From Buchnera aphidicola (Artemisaphis artemisicola) (lineage in GTDB: Bacteria; Pseudomonadota; Gammaproteobacteria; Enterobacterales; Enterobacteriaceae): a stretch of 64,000 nt of DNA. Shown piece by piece: positions 10,070-19,950 of the stretch (position 1 is the stretch's first letter; each line of letters opens with the position of its first letter). The translations under genes and the position numbers were made by a program. The notes beneath the pieces were generated by a model. The model did no database searches, was not told the DNA's origin, and worked only from the letters and a program-made list of their open reading frames with translations. The stretch spans positions 372,001 through 436,000 of the forward strand of contig NZ_CP034900.1 in assembly GCF_005082365.1 (NCBI RefSeq), in the 5' to 3' direction.

Positions 10070-11055
10070 AATTATATCCATGGCTAATTAAACCATATAA
10101 TAATATTATTACACAATATAAAATAAATAAAGCTCATCATGCTATTTTAATAAAAATTCAAAGAGGGATGGGAGTATCTCTATTAATTTGGTTTATTAGT
10201 AGATGGTTATTATGTCTTAAACCAATCGGAATGAATTTTTGCAATCAATGTCATGGATGTAAATTAATGTCTGTAAAAAATCATCCAGACTGGCATAGTT
10301 TAATATCTCAAAAAAATGATATATTTAATGTAAATAATATAAGGATAATTAATGAAAAAATTTTTCAATCTTCTCAGCAAGGAGGAAATAAAGTTATTTA
10401 TATATCAGATATTGAAAAATTAACAGAATCTGCAATTAGCGCTTTTTTAAAAACGTTAGAAGAACCACCAAAAAAAACTTGGTTTTTTCTTATTAGTTAT
10501 ACAAATATAAATTTGTATTCTACATTAAGTAGCCGTTGTCTTATATATAAAATACTTCCTCCAATAGAACAAGATAGTTTAAATTGGTTAAAAAAAAATA
10601 CTATTAAAGAAAATAGATCATATTTAACTGCACTGCGGATTAATCAAGGATCACCTATATCTGCAAAAAATTTTATTAATGGAGATATTTGGATAGATAG
10701 AATAAATTTTTATAAAAATTTATACGATGCTTTTAAAAATGAAAATTTATTAAAAATATTAAAAATATTAAATGAAAAAAATACTATAGTTAAAATTGAT
10801 TGGATATATTTTTTACTTATAGATTGTATTAGATTTAATCTTAATAATATGAATCATGTCATCAATTGTGATCAAATAAAACTAATTAAAATAATTTCTA
10901 ATAAATATCATAATATTGTTTTAGATCTTAGTATTCGTACTTGGATGAGATGTAGATACAGATTATTAAATATATCTGGAATTAATTATGAATTAATATT
11001 ATTAGAACAATTACTTATGTGGGAAAAAATTTTAAATTTTTCATTTACAATTTAA
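10066..11055 (+). CDS. holB: DNA polymerase III delta-prime subunit
   Basis: Delta-prime is a fixed part of the clamp loader that places the beta clamp on DNA. The 329 residues (334 in E. coli) begin [11 protein letters not shown]. They contain the zinc module CNQCHGC with the preceding cysteine (about 50-66), the LKTLEEPP motif and the SRC motif (SSRCLIY) that supplies the arginine finger. As in E. coli, the Walker A region (RGMGVS) is not a working nucleotide site. It overlaps tmk and is followed by ycfH, as in E. coli. Confidence 0.95.
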   Translation: MKLYPWLIKPYNNIITQYKINKAHHAILIKIQRGMGVSLLIWFISRWLLCLKPIGMNFCNQCHGCKLMSVKNHPDWHSLISQKNDIFNVNNIRIINEKIFQSSQQGGNKVIYISDIEKLTESAISAFLKTLEEPPKKTWFFLISYTNINLYSTLSSRCLIYKILPPIEQDSLNWLKKNTIKENRSYLTALRINQGSPISAKNFINGDIWIDRINFYKNLYDAFKNENLLKILKILNEKNTIVKIDWIYFLLIDCIRFNLNNMNHVINCDQIKLIKIISNKYHNIVLDLSIRTWMRCRYRLLNISGINYELILLEQLLMWEKILNFSFTI

Positions 11056-11075
11056 TTATAAATAGAGAAAAAATT

Positions 11076-11858
11076 ATGTTTTTAATTGATTCACACTGTC
11101 ATCTTGATCAATTGAATTATAATTTATTACATCAAAACATAGAAGATGTATTAGAAAAATCTGATAAAAATTATGTAAAAAAATTTTTAACAGTATCAAC
11201 TTCTATTGATAATTTTTATATAATAAAAAAATTATTTAAAAAATATAATTCTATATTTTATTCTTGTGGTATACATCCTCTAAATTGTGTACAAGAAGAA
11301 AAAAATTTTAATATGATAGAAAAACTGTCTAATATAAAACGCGTCATAGCTATAGGCGAAACTGGCTTAGATTATCATTATTCACCTAACACAAAAAATA
11401 TTCAAAAAGATTTTTTTCGTGAACATATTAGAATCGGCATAAAATTGAAAAAACCAATTATAGTACATTCTCGTAATTCTATTAATGATACTATAAAAAT
11501 ATTAAAAGAAAACAGTTCAAAACTATGCAGAGGAGTATTGCATTCATTTAATGAAAGTCATCATGCTGCATATCAACTTTTAGATTTAGGTTTTTATATT
11601 TCTTTATCAGGAATAGTAACGTTTAAAAATTCAATTGAATTATGTAAGACAATAAAAAAGATACCATTAGAATCTCTATTAATAGAAACAGATTCACCTT
11701 ATTTATCACCAACACCATATCGAGGAAAAGAAAATCAACCTGCATATTTGTTTAATATCGCAAAAAAAATTTCCACATTAAAAAAAGTAAAGATTGAAAG
11801 TTTAGCGCAAATTACAACAAATAATTTTCATCAATTATTTAATACATTAAACATGTAA
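11076..11858 (+). CDS. ycfH: TatD-family metal-dependent hydrolase YcfH
   Basis: YcfH belongs to the TatD DNase-like family of TIM-barrel metallohydrolases; its substrate is not established. The start is the ATG at 11076, giving [11 protein letters not shown] and 260 residues (265 in E. coli); an upstream in-frame start at 11019 would sit inside holB and adds no conserved sequence. Metal-binding motifs are H7 and H9 (SHCH), [21 protein letters not shown] and [11 protein letters not shown]. The position after holB and before ptsG is the same as in E. coli. Confidence 0.93.
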   Translation: MFLIDSHCHLDQLNYNLLHQNIEDVLEKSDKNYVKKFLTVSTSIDNFYIIKKLFKKYNSIFYSCGIHPLNCVQEEKNFNMIEKLSNIKRVIAIGETGLDYHYSPNTKNIQKDFFREHIRIGIKLKKPIIVHSRNSINDTIKILKENSSKLCRGVLHSFNESHHAAYQLLDLGFYISLSGIVTFKNSIELCKTIKKIPLESLLIETDSPYLSPTPYRGKENQPAYLFNIAKKISTLKKVKIESLAQITTNNFHQLFNTLNM

Positions 11859-12014
11859 TTTCTATTTTGCGAAAATATTATAAAACAAACAAATTGTTCT
11901 CTTATATTTTTAATAATTCTATTATTTAAAAAATGAAACTTATTAAAAAATAAATAAAATATACTTTATTATACTTCATTAATTATTTTATATGAATTTA
12001 GGAATCTTTTTAAT

Positions 12015-13448
12015 ATGTTTAAAAACGTATTTTCAAATCTTCAAAAAATAGGTAAATCACTTATGTTACCTGTTTCAGTATTACCAATTGCAGGAATACT
12101 TTTAGGAATAGGATCTGCTCATTTTAATTTATTACCAGAAATCATTTCTCAAATTATGGCTCAAACAGGAGGTTCTGTTTTTAGTAATATGCCTTTAATT
12201 TTTTCCATTGGAGTTGCTCTTGGTTTTACTAATAACGATGGTGTTGCAGCTTTAGCTGCTGTTGTAGCATATGGAATATTAATTCAAACGTTAACTACAG
12301 TTGAACCAATTATTTTACATACAACTGTAAATATTATACAAGAACAACATCTTGCTGATACAGGTATATTAGGAGGAATTATCGCTGGCGCAATTGCAGC
12401 ATATATGTTCAATAAATTTTATCGCATTCAATTACCTGAATATCTAGGTTTTTTTGCTGGAAAAAGATTTGTACCTATTATTTCAGGATTATCTGCAATA
12501 TTAATCGGCTTAATATTATCGATAATTTGGCCTCCTATTGGTCATAGTATTAAAATTTTTTCAAAATGGGCTGCTTATCAAAATCCAATTCTTGCTTTTA
12601 CTTTATATGGTTTAGTTGAAAGAGCATTAGTACCATTTGGTCTTCATCACATATGGAATGTTCCATTTCAAATGCAGATTGGAGAATACACTAATTCTAT
12701 AGGACAAGTTTTTCATGGAGATATTGCACGATATATGGCAGGCGATTCTACAGCTGGAAATTTATCTGGAGGATTTATTTTTAAAATGTACGGTCTTCCT
12801 GGTGCAGCCTTAGCAATTTGGCATGCAGCTAAAAAAGAAAATAAATCTAAAATAGGAAGTATTATGATTTCGGCAGCTTTAACTGCTTTTTTAACAGGAA
12901 TTACTGAACCAATTGAATTTTCATTTATTATAGTAGCTCCAATTTTATATGTTATTCACGCAATTTTAGCAGGATTATCTTTTCCATTGTGTATTTTTTT
13001 AAATATGCGAGCAGGTACTAGTTTTTCTCATGGTTTTATTGATTTTTTAGTATTAAGTGGAAATAGTAATCATATATTTCTTTTTCCAATAATAGGAGTA
13101 CTCTATGGATTTCTATACTATAGTATATTTTACTTATTAATTATAACTTTAGATTTAAATACTCCTGGACGAGAAATAAATAAAAATAATATAATGACAA
13201 AAAGTAATGCTGAAATTGCACCATATATTATACAAGCATTAGGTGGTAAAAATAATATTAAAAATTTAGATGCATGTATTACTAGATTAAGAATTACAGT
13301 TTTAGAAATATCAAAGGTAAATCAAAAAAATTTAAATAATCTTGGTGCTGCTGGAATAATTATTTCAGGATCAGGAATACAAATTGTTTTTGGAACCAGA
13401 TCAGAAAATATTAAAACAGCAATAGATGAAAGTATTAATTATACATAA
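12015..13448 (+). CDS. ptsG: Glucose-specific PTS permease EIICB
   Basis: PtsG imports glucose and phosphorylates it during transport, taking phosphate from EIIA-Glc. The 477 residues equal the E. coli protein. An EIIC membrane domain (about 1-390, many hydrophobic segments; TEPIEFSF is the sugar-site motif) is followed by a cytoplasmic EIIB domain with the phosphorylated Cys421 in LDACITRLR. An AGGAATC ribosome binding site precedes the ATG. I cannot recognise operators for Mlc or CRP in the 156-base upstream spacer. This would be the symbiont's main route for host-derived glucose. Confidence 0.97.
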   Translation: MFKNVFSNLQKIGKSLMLPVSVLPIAGILLGIGSAHFNLLPEIISQIMAQTGGSVFSNMPLIFSIGVALGFTNNDGVAALAAVVAYGILIQTLTTVEPIILHTTVNIIQEQHLADTGILGGIIAGAIAAYMFNKFYRIQLPEYLGFFAGKRFVPIISGLSAILIGLILSIIWPPIGHSIKIFSKWAAYQNPILAFTLYGLVERALVPFGLHHIWNVPFQMQIGEYTNSIGQVFHGDIARYMAGDSTAGNLSGGFIFKMYGLPGAALAIWHAAKKENKSKIGSIMISAALTAFLTGITEPIEFSFIIVAPILYVIHAILAGLSFPLCIFLNMRAGTSFSHGFIDFLVLSGNSNHIFLFPIIGVLYGFLYYSIFYLLIITLDLNTPGREINKNNIMTKSNAEIAPYIIQALGGKNNIKNLDACITRLRITVLEISKVNQKNLNNLGAAGIIISGSGIQIVFGTRSENIKTAIDESINYT

Positions 13449-13517
13449 AATAAAATTAATATAATATAAATTTATTAATTATTTTATACATCATCTTTTT
13501 AAAAATAAGGAATTGTC

Positions 13518-13865
13518 ATGATTCAAAATAATTCAATTTTTGAAAAAATTATTAATAAACAAATACCAGCAAATATTATTCATCAAGATAACAAAATAAC
13601 TGCATTTAAAGATATAAACCCACAAGCACCTATACATATATTAATCGTTCCTAATTTTTTTATTGCATCATTAAACGATATTAATCAAGAAAACAAAGAT
13701 ATTGTATCACATATGTTTTATACTGCAGTTAATATTGCAAAACAAAAAAATATTAGTCAAGAAGGATATAGAATAATTTTTAATTGCAATAAAAATGGAG
13801 GACAAGAAATAAACTATCTGCACATGCATTTATTAGGTGGGATAAAGATGAATAAATTATTTTAA
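13518..13865 (+). CDS. hinT: HIT-family purine nucleoside phosphoramidase HinT, with one altered triad residue
   Basis: HinT hydrolyses purine nucleoside phosphoramidates. The 115 residues include the family core ([32 protein letters not shown]). The C-terminal signature, normally HxHxH followed by two hydrophobic residues and GG, reads YLHMHLLGG, so the first of the three histidines is Tyr while the central nucleophile and the third are kept. The C-terminal tail after LLGG is only seven residues and differs from E. coli. The gene follows ptsG after 69 bases and precedes a long empty spacer. Confidence 0.93.
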   Translation: MIQNNSIFEKIINKQIPANIIHQDNKITAFKDINPQAPIHILIVPNFFIASLNDINQENKDIVSHMFYTAVNIAKQKNISQEGYRIIFNCNKNGGQEINYLHMHLLGGIKMNKLF

Positions 13866-13924
13866 TAATTAATATCTTAAATAAAATTAATTATAAAATT
13901 TAACAATCAAATTTAATAAAATAT

Positions 13925-13974
13925 TTGCTTGTTATATTTTTTATTACTATTTTAATAAGCAATTATTTTTTATT
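13925..13974 (+). terminator. Terminator downstream of hinT
   Basis: A 10-bp stem (13925-13934 with 13953-13962, one G-U pair) with an 18-base loop is followed by TTATTTTTTATT. It lies 60 bases after the hinT stop. Confidence 0.6.
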
Positions 13975-14535
13975 AAAATATAGAAAATAATTTTCAAACA
14001 AAAAATCAAAATTTATTTTTTTAAATCAATTTTTATTTTACAAAATTTTTTTTAGAAATATTAAAAAATAATAATCTATTAATTTTTAATAACATATTTT
14101 ATCAATATTTTAGATAACAAAACAAACTTTCTCATAAAGATTAAAAAAATTAATAGATTTAATAAAAAAATTAAAATTTATCAATATATAAAAAAATTTA
14201 TTTTCTTAATGAAAGAATAGTTAATAAAAATAAAATTAAGAATATCAAAAATAAACAATCATTAATTATTAGCATACTTGTATACTGTTATCTCAAAATA
14301 CTATTTACATAATTGCATTTATAGAAGAAATAATCCTTATCTTTTAATGTTAGTAAAAAAAAGGAAAATAATATTTAAAAAAATTGCGTTAATAAAAAAT
14401 AAATAGAACTAGTCATTTTAATGAGATACAAAAATAATTTTATTTTATTTAAGAAAATTAATTATTTTTTAATAACTATATGCAAACATATAAATTTTTC
14501 TTAATTAAGAAAAAAATAAATTTTTTTATTTATAC

Positions 14536-14615
14536 TAAGAGTAGTACTTTCTACTGACATTTAGTTAAATAATTAATTATTTAAAAATATGAACAGTAGA
14601 AAGACCTAACTCTTA
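14536..14615. repeat. Large imperfect inverted repeat beside the porin gene
   Basis: A 10-bp stem (14547-14556 with 14594-14603) and an outer 7-bp stem (14536-14542 with 14609-14615) enclose a 37-base AT-rich loop. It starts 23 bases beyond the porin stop on the minus strand. The stems contain G and C in an otherwise nearly pure A/T spacer, so selection on structure is plausible. It could be a porin 3' hairpin or a small RNA. Confidence 0.55.
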
Positions 14616-14637
14616 ATTATTATAAAATTTAAAATAA

Positions 14638-15780
14638 TTAGAATTGATAAACTATTCCAGCACCAATAATATTGTCTTTAGAAAGATGATTATTTATAGT
14701 AAAGGCATTATTTTTTAATAAATTAATTTTATAATTCATATATGTTGAAATATTTTTATTAAACTCATAACGAGTAGAAATATTAATTTCTTTTGTTAGT
14801 TCCACACTGTTTTTGTTAGATAAATCTTTAATGTTTGAATTTTGTCCTTTAGAATCTAAATAACTTAAAGAAGGATGAAAACCGGAATGAAAATTATATT
14901 CTGCGATAGCTTCAATATTTTGTGTTTTATTAATAAACGGTTGTTCATCAGAGACATCAGATTGATTAATAACATTCAGAGTTGTTTTTAAATTATGACC
15001 TTCACCATAAAAAGCTGCAATATAAAGATCATTAGCATCATATTTAATGCCTAATCCATATGCATCTACAGAAGATGATTTTTTATCATTAGATAATGAT
15101 TTATCGTCAAGTGTTTTAGAAGAAAAACAAGAACCTACAGCTGTTAATCCTACATTATTTTCATATTTTACTGAAGCACCCCAACCAAAATCATTTTGTT
15201 TACTATTAACTCTGTTTTTAGATGCATCTTGATATTGCAATGCAAAACTAACACCGTCAATTAAACCAAAAAAGTTATTATTTCTATAAGTAAGTAAACT
15301 ATTATTTCTTCCTATCATGTAATTATCATTAGAAGAAAATACACTTTTAGTATTAATGTAGGGAGAACGTTCTGTTAATGATTTTGCATCGTGAAAAACA
15401 CCATAATTTCGACCATAATCTATTGAACCCCAATCACCATATTTAAAACCAGCATACCCTAAACGTATAGTATTTGACTGTTGCTTATTTGATAATAATT
15501 CTGGTATAAAAAAATCACTTTTATATTCAACAGAACCATACCCTAAAAGATCATCAGTAATACGCATTTCTCCTGATAAACCTAAAATCGCATTTGTATC
15601 ATCATCATCAGATATAATCTTTGTTGATAAAAAATCATGAGAAAACTTGTGATTAGGATTGATACTACCATACAATTCTAGTTTTTTACCGTTTTTATTA
15701 AAAATATCTACAGCATTAACTCCATTGCTAGCAGCCAATAATATAGGTATTATCACTGCTAAAGTTTTTTGATTTTTCAT
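14638..15780 (-). CDS. ompF: General porin of the OmpF/OmpC family
   Basis: This is an outer-membrane trimeric beta-barrel porin for small solutes. The 380 residues start with a signal peptide (MKNQKTLAVIIPILLAASNGVNA, cleavage after NA) followed by VDIFNKNGKKLELYGSI, and end in a C-terminal Phe (GIVYQF), the signal for barrel insertion. Blocks such as RLGYAGFKYGDWGSIDYGRNYG are typical of enterobacterial porins. The gene order ompF-asnS-pncB matches E. coli, which supports the symbol, though OmpC-like naming would be equally possible. Surface loops are Ser/Asn/Lys-rich. Only one porin of this type is in the window. Confidence 0.9.
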   Translation of the reverse strand: MKNQKTLAVIIPILLAASNGVNAVDIFNKNGKKLELYGSINPNHKFSHDFLSTKIISDDDDTNAILGLSGEMRITDDLLGYGSVEYKSDFFIPELLSNKQQSNTIRLGYAGFKYGDWGSIDYGRNYGVFHDAKSLTERSPYINTKSVFSSNDNYMIGRNNSLLTYRNNNFFGLIDGVSFALQYQDASKNRVNSKQNDFGWGASVKYENNVGLTAVGSCFSSKTLDDKSLSNDKKSSSVDAYGLGIKYDANDLYIAAFYGEGHNLKTTLNVINQSDVSDEQPFINKTQNIEAIAEYNFHSGFHPSLSYLDSKGQNSNIKDLSNKNSVELTKEINISTRYEFNKNISTYMNYKINLLKNNAFTINNHLSKDNIIGAGIVYQF

Positions 15781-15914
15781 GAATTTATGCTACCTTTTGC
15801 TAAAAATAGTTTTAATTTATATTCATACTATAAAATAGTACTTATTTTCTTTTTTTAAAATAGCAGCATTACTAGTATAAAATTTTTATTTAAGAAATAT
15901 ATAAAATATTTTAA

Positions 15915-17315
15915 TTAAAAATTTGAACTATTCACAGTTCTTGGAAATGGTATTATATCTCGAATGTTAGAAATTCCAGTAATATAAGAAATTAATCTTT
16001 CAAAACCCATTCCAAAACCTGAATGCGGAACTGTTCCATACCTACGAAGATCTCGATACCACCAATAATCTTCTTTTTTTAATTTTAATTCTAATAAACG
16101 TTCATCTAGTATTGAAATACGTTCTTCTCGTTGAGAACCACCTATTAATTCTCCAATATTTGGGACTAATAAATCCATTGCAGCAACAGTTTTCTTATCA
16201 TCATTTAATCTCATGTAAAACGCTTTTAATTCTTTTGGATAATTTTTTATTATCACAGGTATTTTAAAATGTTGTTCCACAAGAAAACGCTCATGTTCAG
16301 AAGATAAATCTGCTCCTAAAAAAATAGAATTTTTAAATTTCTTTTTATATTTTATTAAGATGTTTACAGCATCTATGTAATCTATTCGTATAAAATTTAC
16401 TAATAATAATTTATTTAAACGTTTAATTATATCAGCATCAATATAATTTTTAAGAAAATTAATATCTGAGATACAATCTTTTAAAACAGATTTAAAAATA
16501 TATTTTAACATACACTCAGCAAGATCGGATATATTATTTAAATTCGTAAAAGCTGATTCTACTTCAAGCATCCAAAATTCTGCTAAATGACGGCTAGTAT
16601 TAGAATTTTCAGCACGAAATGTAGGTCCAAAACTATAAACTCTTGATAAAGCACAAGCATATGTTTCGATATTTAATTGACCCGAAACAGTTAAAAAAGA
16701 TTCTTTTCCAAAAAAATCTTTTTTAAAATCAACGGTTCCATTCTTATTTTTAGGAATATTCTTCATATCTAAAGTTGAAACACGAAACATTTCTCCAGCA
16801 CCTTCGGTATTTAGTCCGGTAATAATAGGAGTTGGAATCCAATAATAACCTCTTTTATAAAAAAAAAGATGTAATTTTTGTAATACATGATTTCTTATTC
16901 TAGCTATAACACCTATTAAATTTGTTCTAGATCTTAGATGAGCCACTTCTCTTAAATATTCTATACTATGATTTTTAGCGGAAATAGGATATGTACTAGG
17001 ATTTTCAACCCATCCTATAACTTTAATTATTTTAGCCTGAATTTCATATTTTTGTTTACTACCGATAGAATGTATTAACATTCCAGTAATCATAACAGAA
17101 CAACCGATAGTTAAATGTAATATTTCTTTATCATAGTTAGATAAAGAATTATTAGCAATAACTTGAACAGCATCAAAACATGAACCATCATAGGTTGTAA
17201 TAAATGAAAACCCTAATTTAGAATCTCGACGACTGCGAACCCATCCGCATACGGTAATTACAGTATTAACTATAATATTATCCTTATATATATCTAATAT
17301 TGATACTCTGTTCAT
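15915..17315 (-). CDS. asnS: Asparaginyl-tRNA synthetase
   Basis: It charges tRNA-Asn with asparagine. The 466 residues equal the E. coli enzyme. An N-terminal OB-fold (about 15-100, with [12 protein letters not shown]) is followed by the class II catalytic domain: motif 2 around [20 protein letters not shown] and motif 3 near the C-terminus ([13 protein letters not shown]). The end [10 protein letters not shown] is the typical class IIb ending. It is transcribed toward the porin gene and lies downstream of pncB. Confidence 0.97.
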   Translation of the reverse strand: MNRVSILDIYKDNIIVNTVITVCGWVRSRRDSKLGFSFITTYDGSCFDAVQVIANNSLSNYDKEILHLTIGCSVMITGMLIHSIGSKQKYEIQAKIIKVIGWVENPSTYPISAKNHSIEYLREVAHLRSRTNLIGVIARIRNHVLQKLHLFFYKRGYYWIPTPIITGLNTEGAGEMFRVSTLDMKNIPKNKNGTVDFKKDFFGKESFLTVSGQLNIETYACALSRVYSFGPTFRAENSNTSRHLAEFWMLEVESAFTNLNNISDLAECMLKYIFKSVLKDCISDINFLKNYIDADIIKRLNKLLLVNFIRIDYIDAVNILIKYKKKFKNSIFLGADLSSEHERFLVEQHFKIPVIIKNYPKELKAFYMRLNDDKKTVAAMDLLVPNIGELIGGSQREERISILDERLLELKLKKEDYWWYRDLRRYGTVPHSGFGMGFERLISYITGISNIRDIIPFPRTVNSSNF

Positions 17316-17412
17316 TAAATATTTTCCCTTATGATTATTTTAAAATATATTTTATAAATATAAGATAATAAAATAGAAAAATTTTCTTTAAAATTATTAA
17401 AAATATCAATGA

Positions 17413-18612
17413 TTAATATTTTTTTACTGGCAACTTAAAAGCTTCATATAACTCTTTTAAAAATTTTTTATCTAAACAAAATGTTTTTCCTGGACTATCA
17501 GAAATTTTAGCAACAGGTTTACCGTTACATGTTACTAATTTAATTACAATATTTAATGGTTCTACATATGGAATATCACAAGTTAATTTTGTTCCTATTC
17601 CAAATATAACATTAATTCTATTATGAAACTTTTTATAAAGAGATATAATTTTTTCAAAATTTAGATTATCTGAAAAAACTAATGTTTTAGTAAAAGGGTC
17701 TATTCCTAATTTTTCATAATGTCTTAAAGCTTTTTCACCCCATTGAACTGGATCTCCTGAATCATGCCTGATTCCTTTATATAAAGAACTAAAATGTAAA
17801 TTAAAATCATTTAAAAATGCATCCATTGTAATAGAATCTGTTAGAGCAATGCTTAGATGACTTTGATATTGATTTAACCATGTTTGCAATGCCATTATTT
17901 GACTATTTTTTAAATTAGAACTAATTTGTTGATGTGCTTGAAACCATTCATGCGCTTGTGTTCCAAATGGTTTTAATTTTAATATACGTGCTATATGATA
18001 ATTACTTGAACCAATTAAAAAGGGAAATGTTTCTTTTAATCTTTTAATAACAGAATATTGTACATCATAAGAAAATCTTCTTCTTGTGCCAAAATCAATA
18101 ATTTTTAAATCAGATAAATCTATATTTTTAGTATATTTAAAAAATTTTATTAATTTATAATCTAAATATTTAACAGCATTTTGAGAACTAATTTTTGGAT
18201 GAAAATTACTATGAAAAATTTCACTAATTAAAGATAGAATCGGAACTTCCCATAATATTACTTCTTTCCATAAGCCCGTTATATGAATATGTAATTGATT
18301 ATGATAGTTATTTATTTTTACTTGTGAAATATTATAACGAAATTTTTTTAACCAATGTAAATATTCTTTTTTAAAAAAAGGTAAAGAATTCATATAAAGA
18401 TATTCTTCATGACTTAAAGTCAAAGACTTCATCATACTAATTTGTTTATATAAAATATTAGAATAACATCCTAAAAAATTTTTTCCTCTACAAATAAATT
18501 TAGCTGCTACATATACATTTTTATAATGATAAAAAATAGCTTGTTGCATATGAAGTTTATATGCATCAGTATCAAGAAATGTTTTTACAATTAAATGATT
18601 ATTTTGTTTCAT
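17413..18612 (-). CDS. pncB: Nicotinate phosphoribosyltransferase
   Basis: PncB makes nicotinate mononucleotide from nicotinate and PRPP, using ATP, in NAD salvage. The 399 residues match the family (400 in E. coli): [15 protein letters not shown] at the start, [11 protein letters not shown], the GSSNYHIAR and [11 protein letters not shown] blocks holding the phosphorylated His, and [15 protein letters not shown]. It is the first gene of the pncB-asnS-porin series on the minus strand. It implies uptake of nicotinate from the host. Confidence 0.95.
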   Translation of the reverse strand: MKQNNHLIVKTFLDTDAYKLHMQQAIFYHYKNVYVAAKFICRGKNFLGCYSNILYKQISMMKSLTLSHEEYLYMNSLPFFKKEYLHWLKKFRYNISQVKINNYHNQLHIHITGLWKEVILWEVPILSLISEIFHSNFHPKISSQNAVKYLDYKLIKFFKYTKNIDLSDLKIIDFGTRRRFSYDVQYSVIKRLKETFPFLIGSSNYHIARILKLKPFGTQAHEWFQAHQQISSNLKNSQIMALQTWLNQYQSHLSIALTDSITMDAFLNDFNLHFSSLYKGIRHDSGDPVQWGEKALRHYEKLGIDPFTKTLVFSDNLNFEKIISLYKKFHNRINVIFGIGTKLTCDIPYVEPLNIVIKLVTCNGKPVAKISDSPGKTFCLDKKFLKELYEAFKLPVKKY

Positions 18613-18854
18613 AGTATATTTGATGTTATATATTTTTTACTAATATATAATAACTATTATATATAATTTTATGTTTATCTAATAAGTTTATCTAGTAATA
18701 ATAAACAACATTATTTTGAACATTGACATAAAATATAACATAAATAAAAAAGTTATCAATTTTCAATAAATAATATCTTTTAAAAAAAGATATAATACAT
18801 TAAAATGATTTTATTTATAATTCAAATTTTACTTTACATCAAAAAGGAATTATA

Positions 18855-19867
18855 ATGTTTTATTATTTAATTCGTAAATTTTTGTTTTCAATAGAACCTG
18901 AAAAAGCTCATTTTTTAGCATTACAATATTTAAAAATTAAAAAAAATAAATTATTTAATTTTTTTTTTCTAAATCTATAAAACCATCAAAAAACATTCAG
19001 TGTATGGGTTTAACTTTTAAAAATCCTTTAGGAACTGCAGCCGGAATAGATAAAAATGGAGAATATATAAATGCTTTATCGAGAATAGGATTTGGTTTTA
19101 TTGAAGTAGGAACAGTGACTCCTTTGCCTCAAATAGGTAATCCTAAACCTAGAATGTTTAGAATTATTCCTGTAGAAGGAATAATTAATAGAATGGGTTT
19201 TAATAATCTTGGAATAGATAATTTAATTAAAAACATAAAAACATCTAATTTTAAAGGAATAATAGGAGTAAATATTGGAAAAAATGAAAACACTAGTATA
19301 AAAAATGCAATTAATGATTATTTAATATGTATTGAAAAGATTTATACCTATGCTAGCTACATTGCTATTAATATTTCTTCACCTAATACTACAAGTTTAA
19401 GAACATTACAATATGGAAAAATTTTTCAAAATTTATTATATCATGTAAAAAATAAACAAAAAGAACTACAAAAAAAATATTTAAAATATGTTCCTATTGC
19501 TATTAAAATCTCACCAGATCTTTCAAAAGAAGAACTAGTTCAAATTTCTAAACAGTTAATTAAATACAAAATAGATGCAGTAATTGCAACTAACACAACT
19601 ATAGATCATTTAGTAGTACCAGGATTAAAAAATAATTTAGAAAAAGGAGGAATCAGTGGATTACCTTTACAAAAAAAAAGCACTAATGTAATTTCAATAT
19701 TATCAAAAAATTTAAATAAAAAAATTCCAATTATTGGAGTAGGTGGAATTAATTCTATTGATTCAGCAAAAGAAAAAATTAAATCAGGTGCTACATTAAT
19801 ACAAATTTATTCTGGAATGGTATATCATGGACCGAAATTAATTGAAAGAATTATTGATCAAATATAA
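18855..19867 (+). CDS. pyrD: Dihydroorotate dehydrogenase PyrD, frameshifted in a T10 tract
   Basis: This class 2, quinone-linked, membrane-associated enzyme oxidises dihydroorotate to orotate with FMN. The ATG at 18855 follows AAGGA and starts [20 protein letters not shown], the family N-terminus. The frame stops at codon 42 after ten T at 18959-18968. The rest of the enzyme, from [22 protein letters not shown] on, continues in another frame to 19867. One extra T restores 337 codons, versus 336 in E. coli. Downstream motifs are intact (NRMGFNN, NISSPNT with the catalytic Ser, NTTID, GVGGI, QIYSG). Starting at the internal ATG at 19004 would delete the membrane-binding helices. Slippage at the U tract, or a homopolymer sequencing error, are the two explanations. 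Confidence 0.85.
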
Positions 19868-19950
19868 AATTTATCAAATTATTATTTATAATTCAAATAT
19901 CTATTAAGCTGTCAAAAAATAATTTTCTATTTAATTAAATAAGTATAAAC

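Larger units (their letters stand above)
13866..14637. other. 772-bp gene-free spacer
   Basis: I find no convincing ORF or RNA gene here. The E. coli homologues of its flanks (hinT and ompF) are not adjacent in E. coli, so this is a rearrangement junction or the remains of lost genes eroded to AT-rich sequence. It contains the hinT terminator at its left end and a large inverted repeat at its right end (14536-14615). Confidence 0.6.

Noticed and set aside
11019-11075. Longer start for ycfH inside holB
   Set aside because: The conserved MFLIDSHCH start is at 11076.
15047-15232. 61-codon ORF opposite the porin gene
   Set aside because: Antisense shadow of a well-conserved outer-membrane protein, without a ribosome binding site.
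18723-18750. TTGACA at 18723 as a pyrD -35 box
   Set aside because: No convincing -10 hexamer lies at the right distance; in such AT-rich sequence the match alone is weak.
19004-19867. pyrD as a short intact gene from the ATG at 19004
   Set aside because: The upstream 49 codons match the family N-terminus and have their own binding site and ATG; the short form would lack the membrane helices. Kept only as a possible fallback product.
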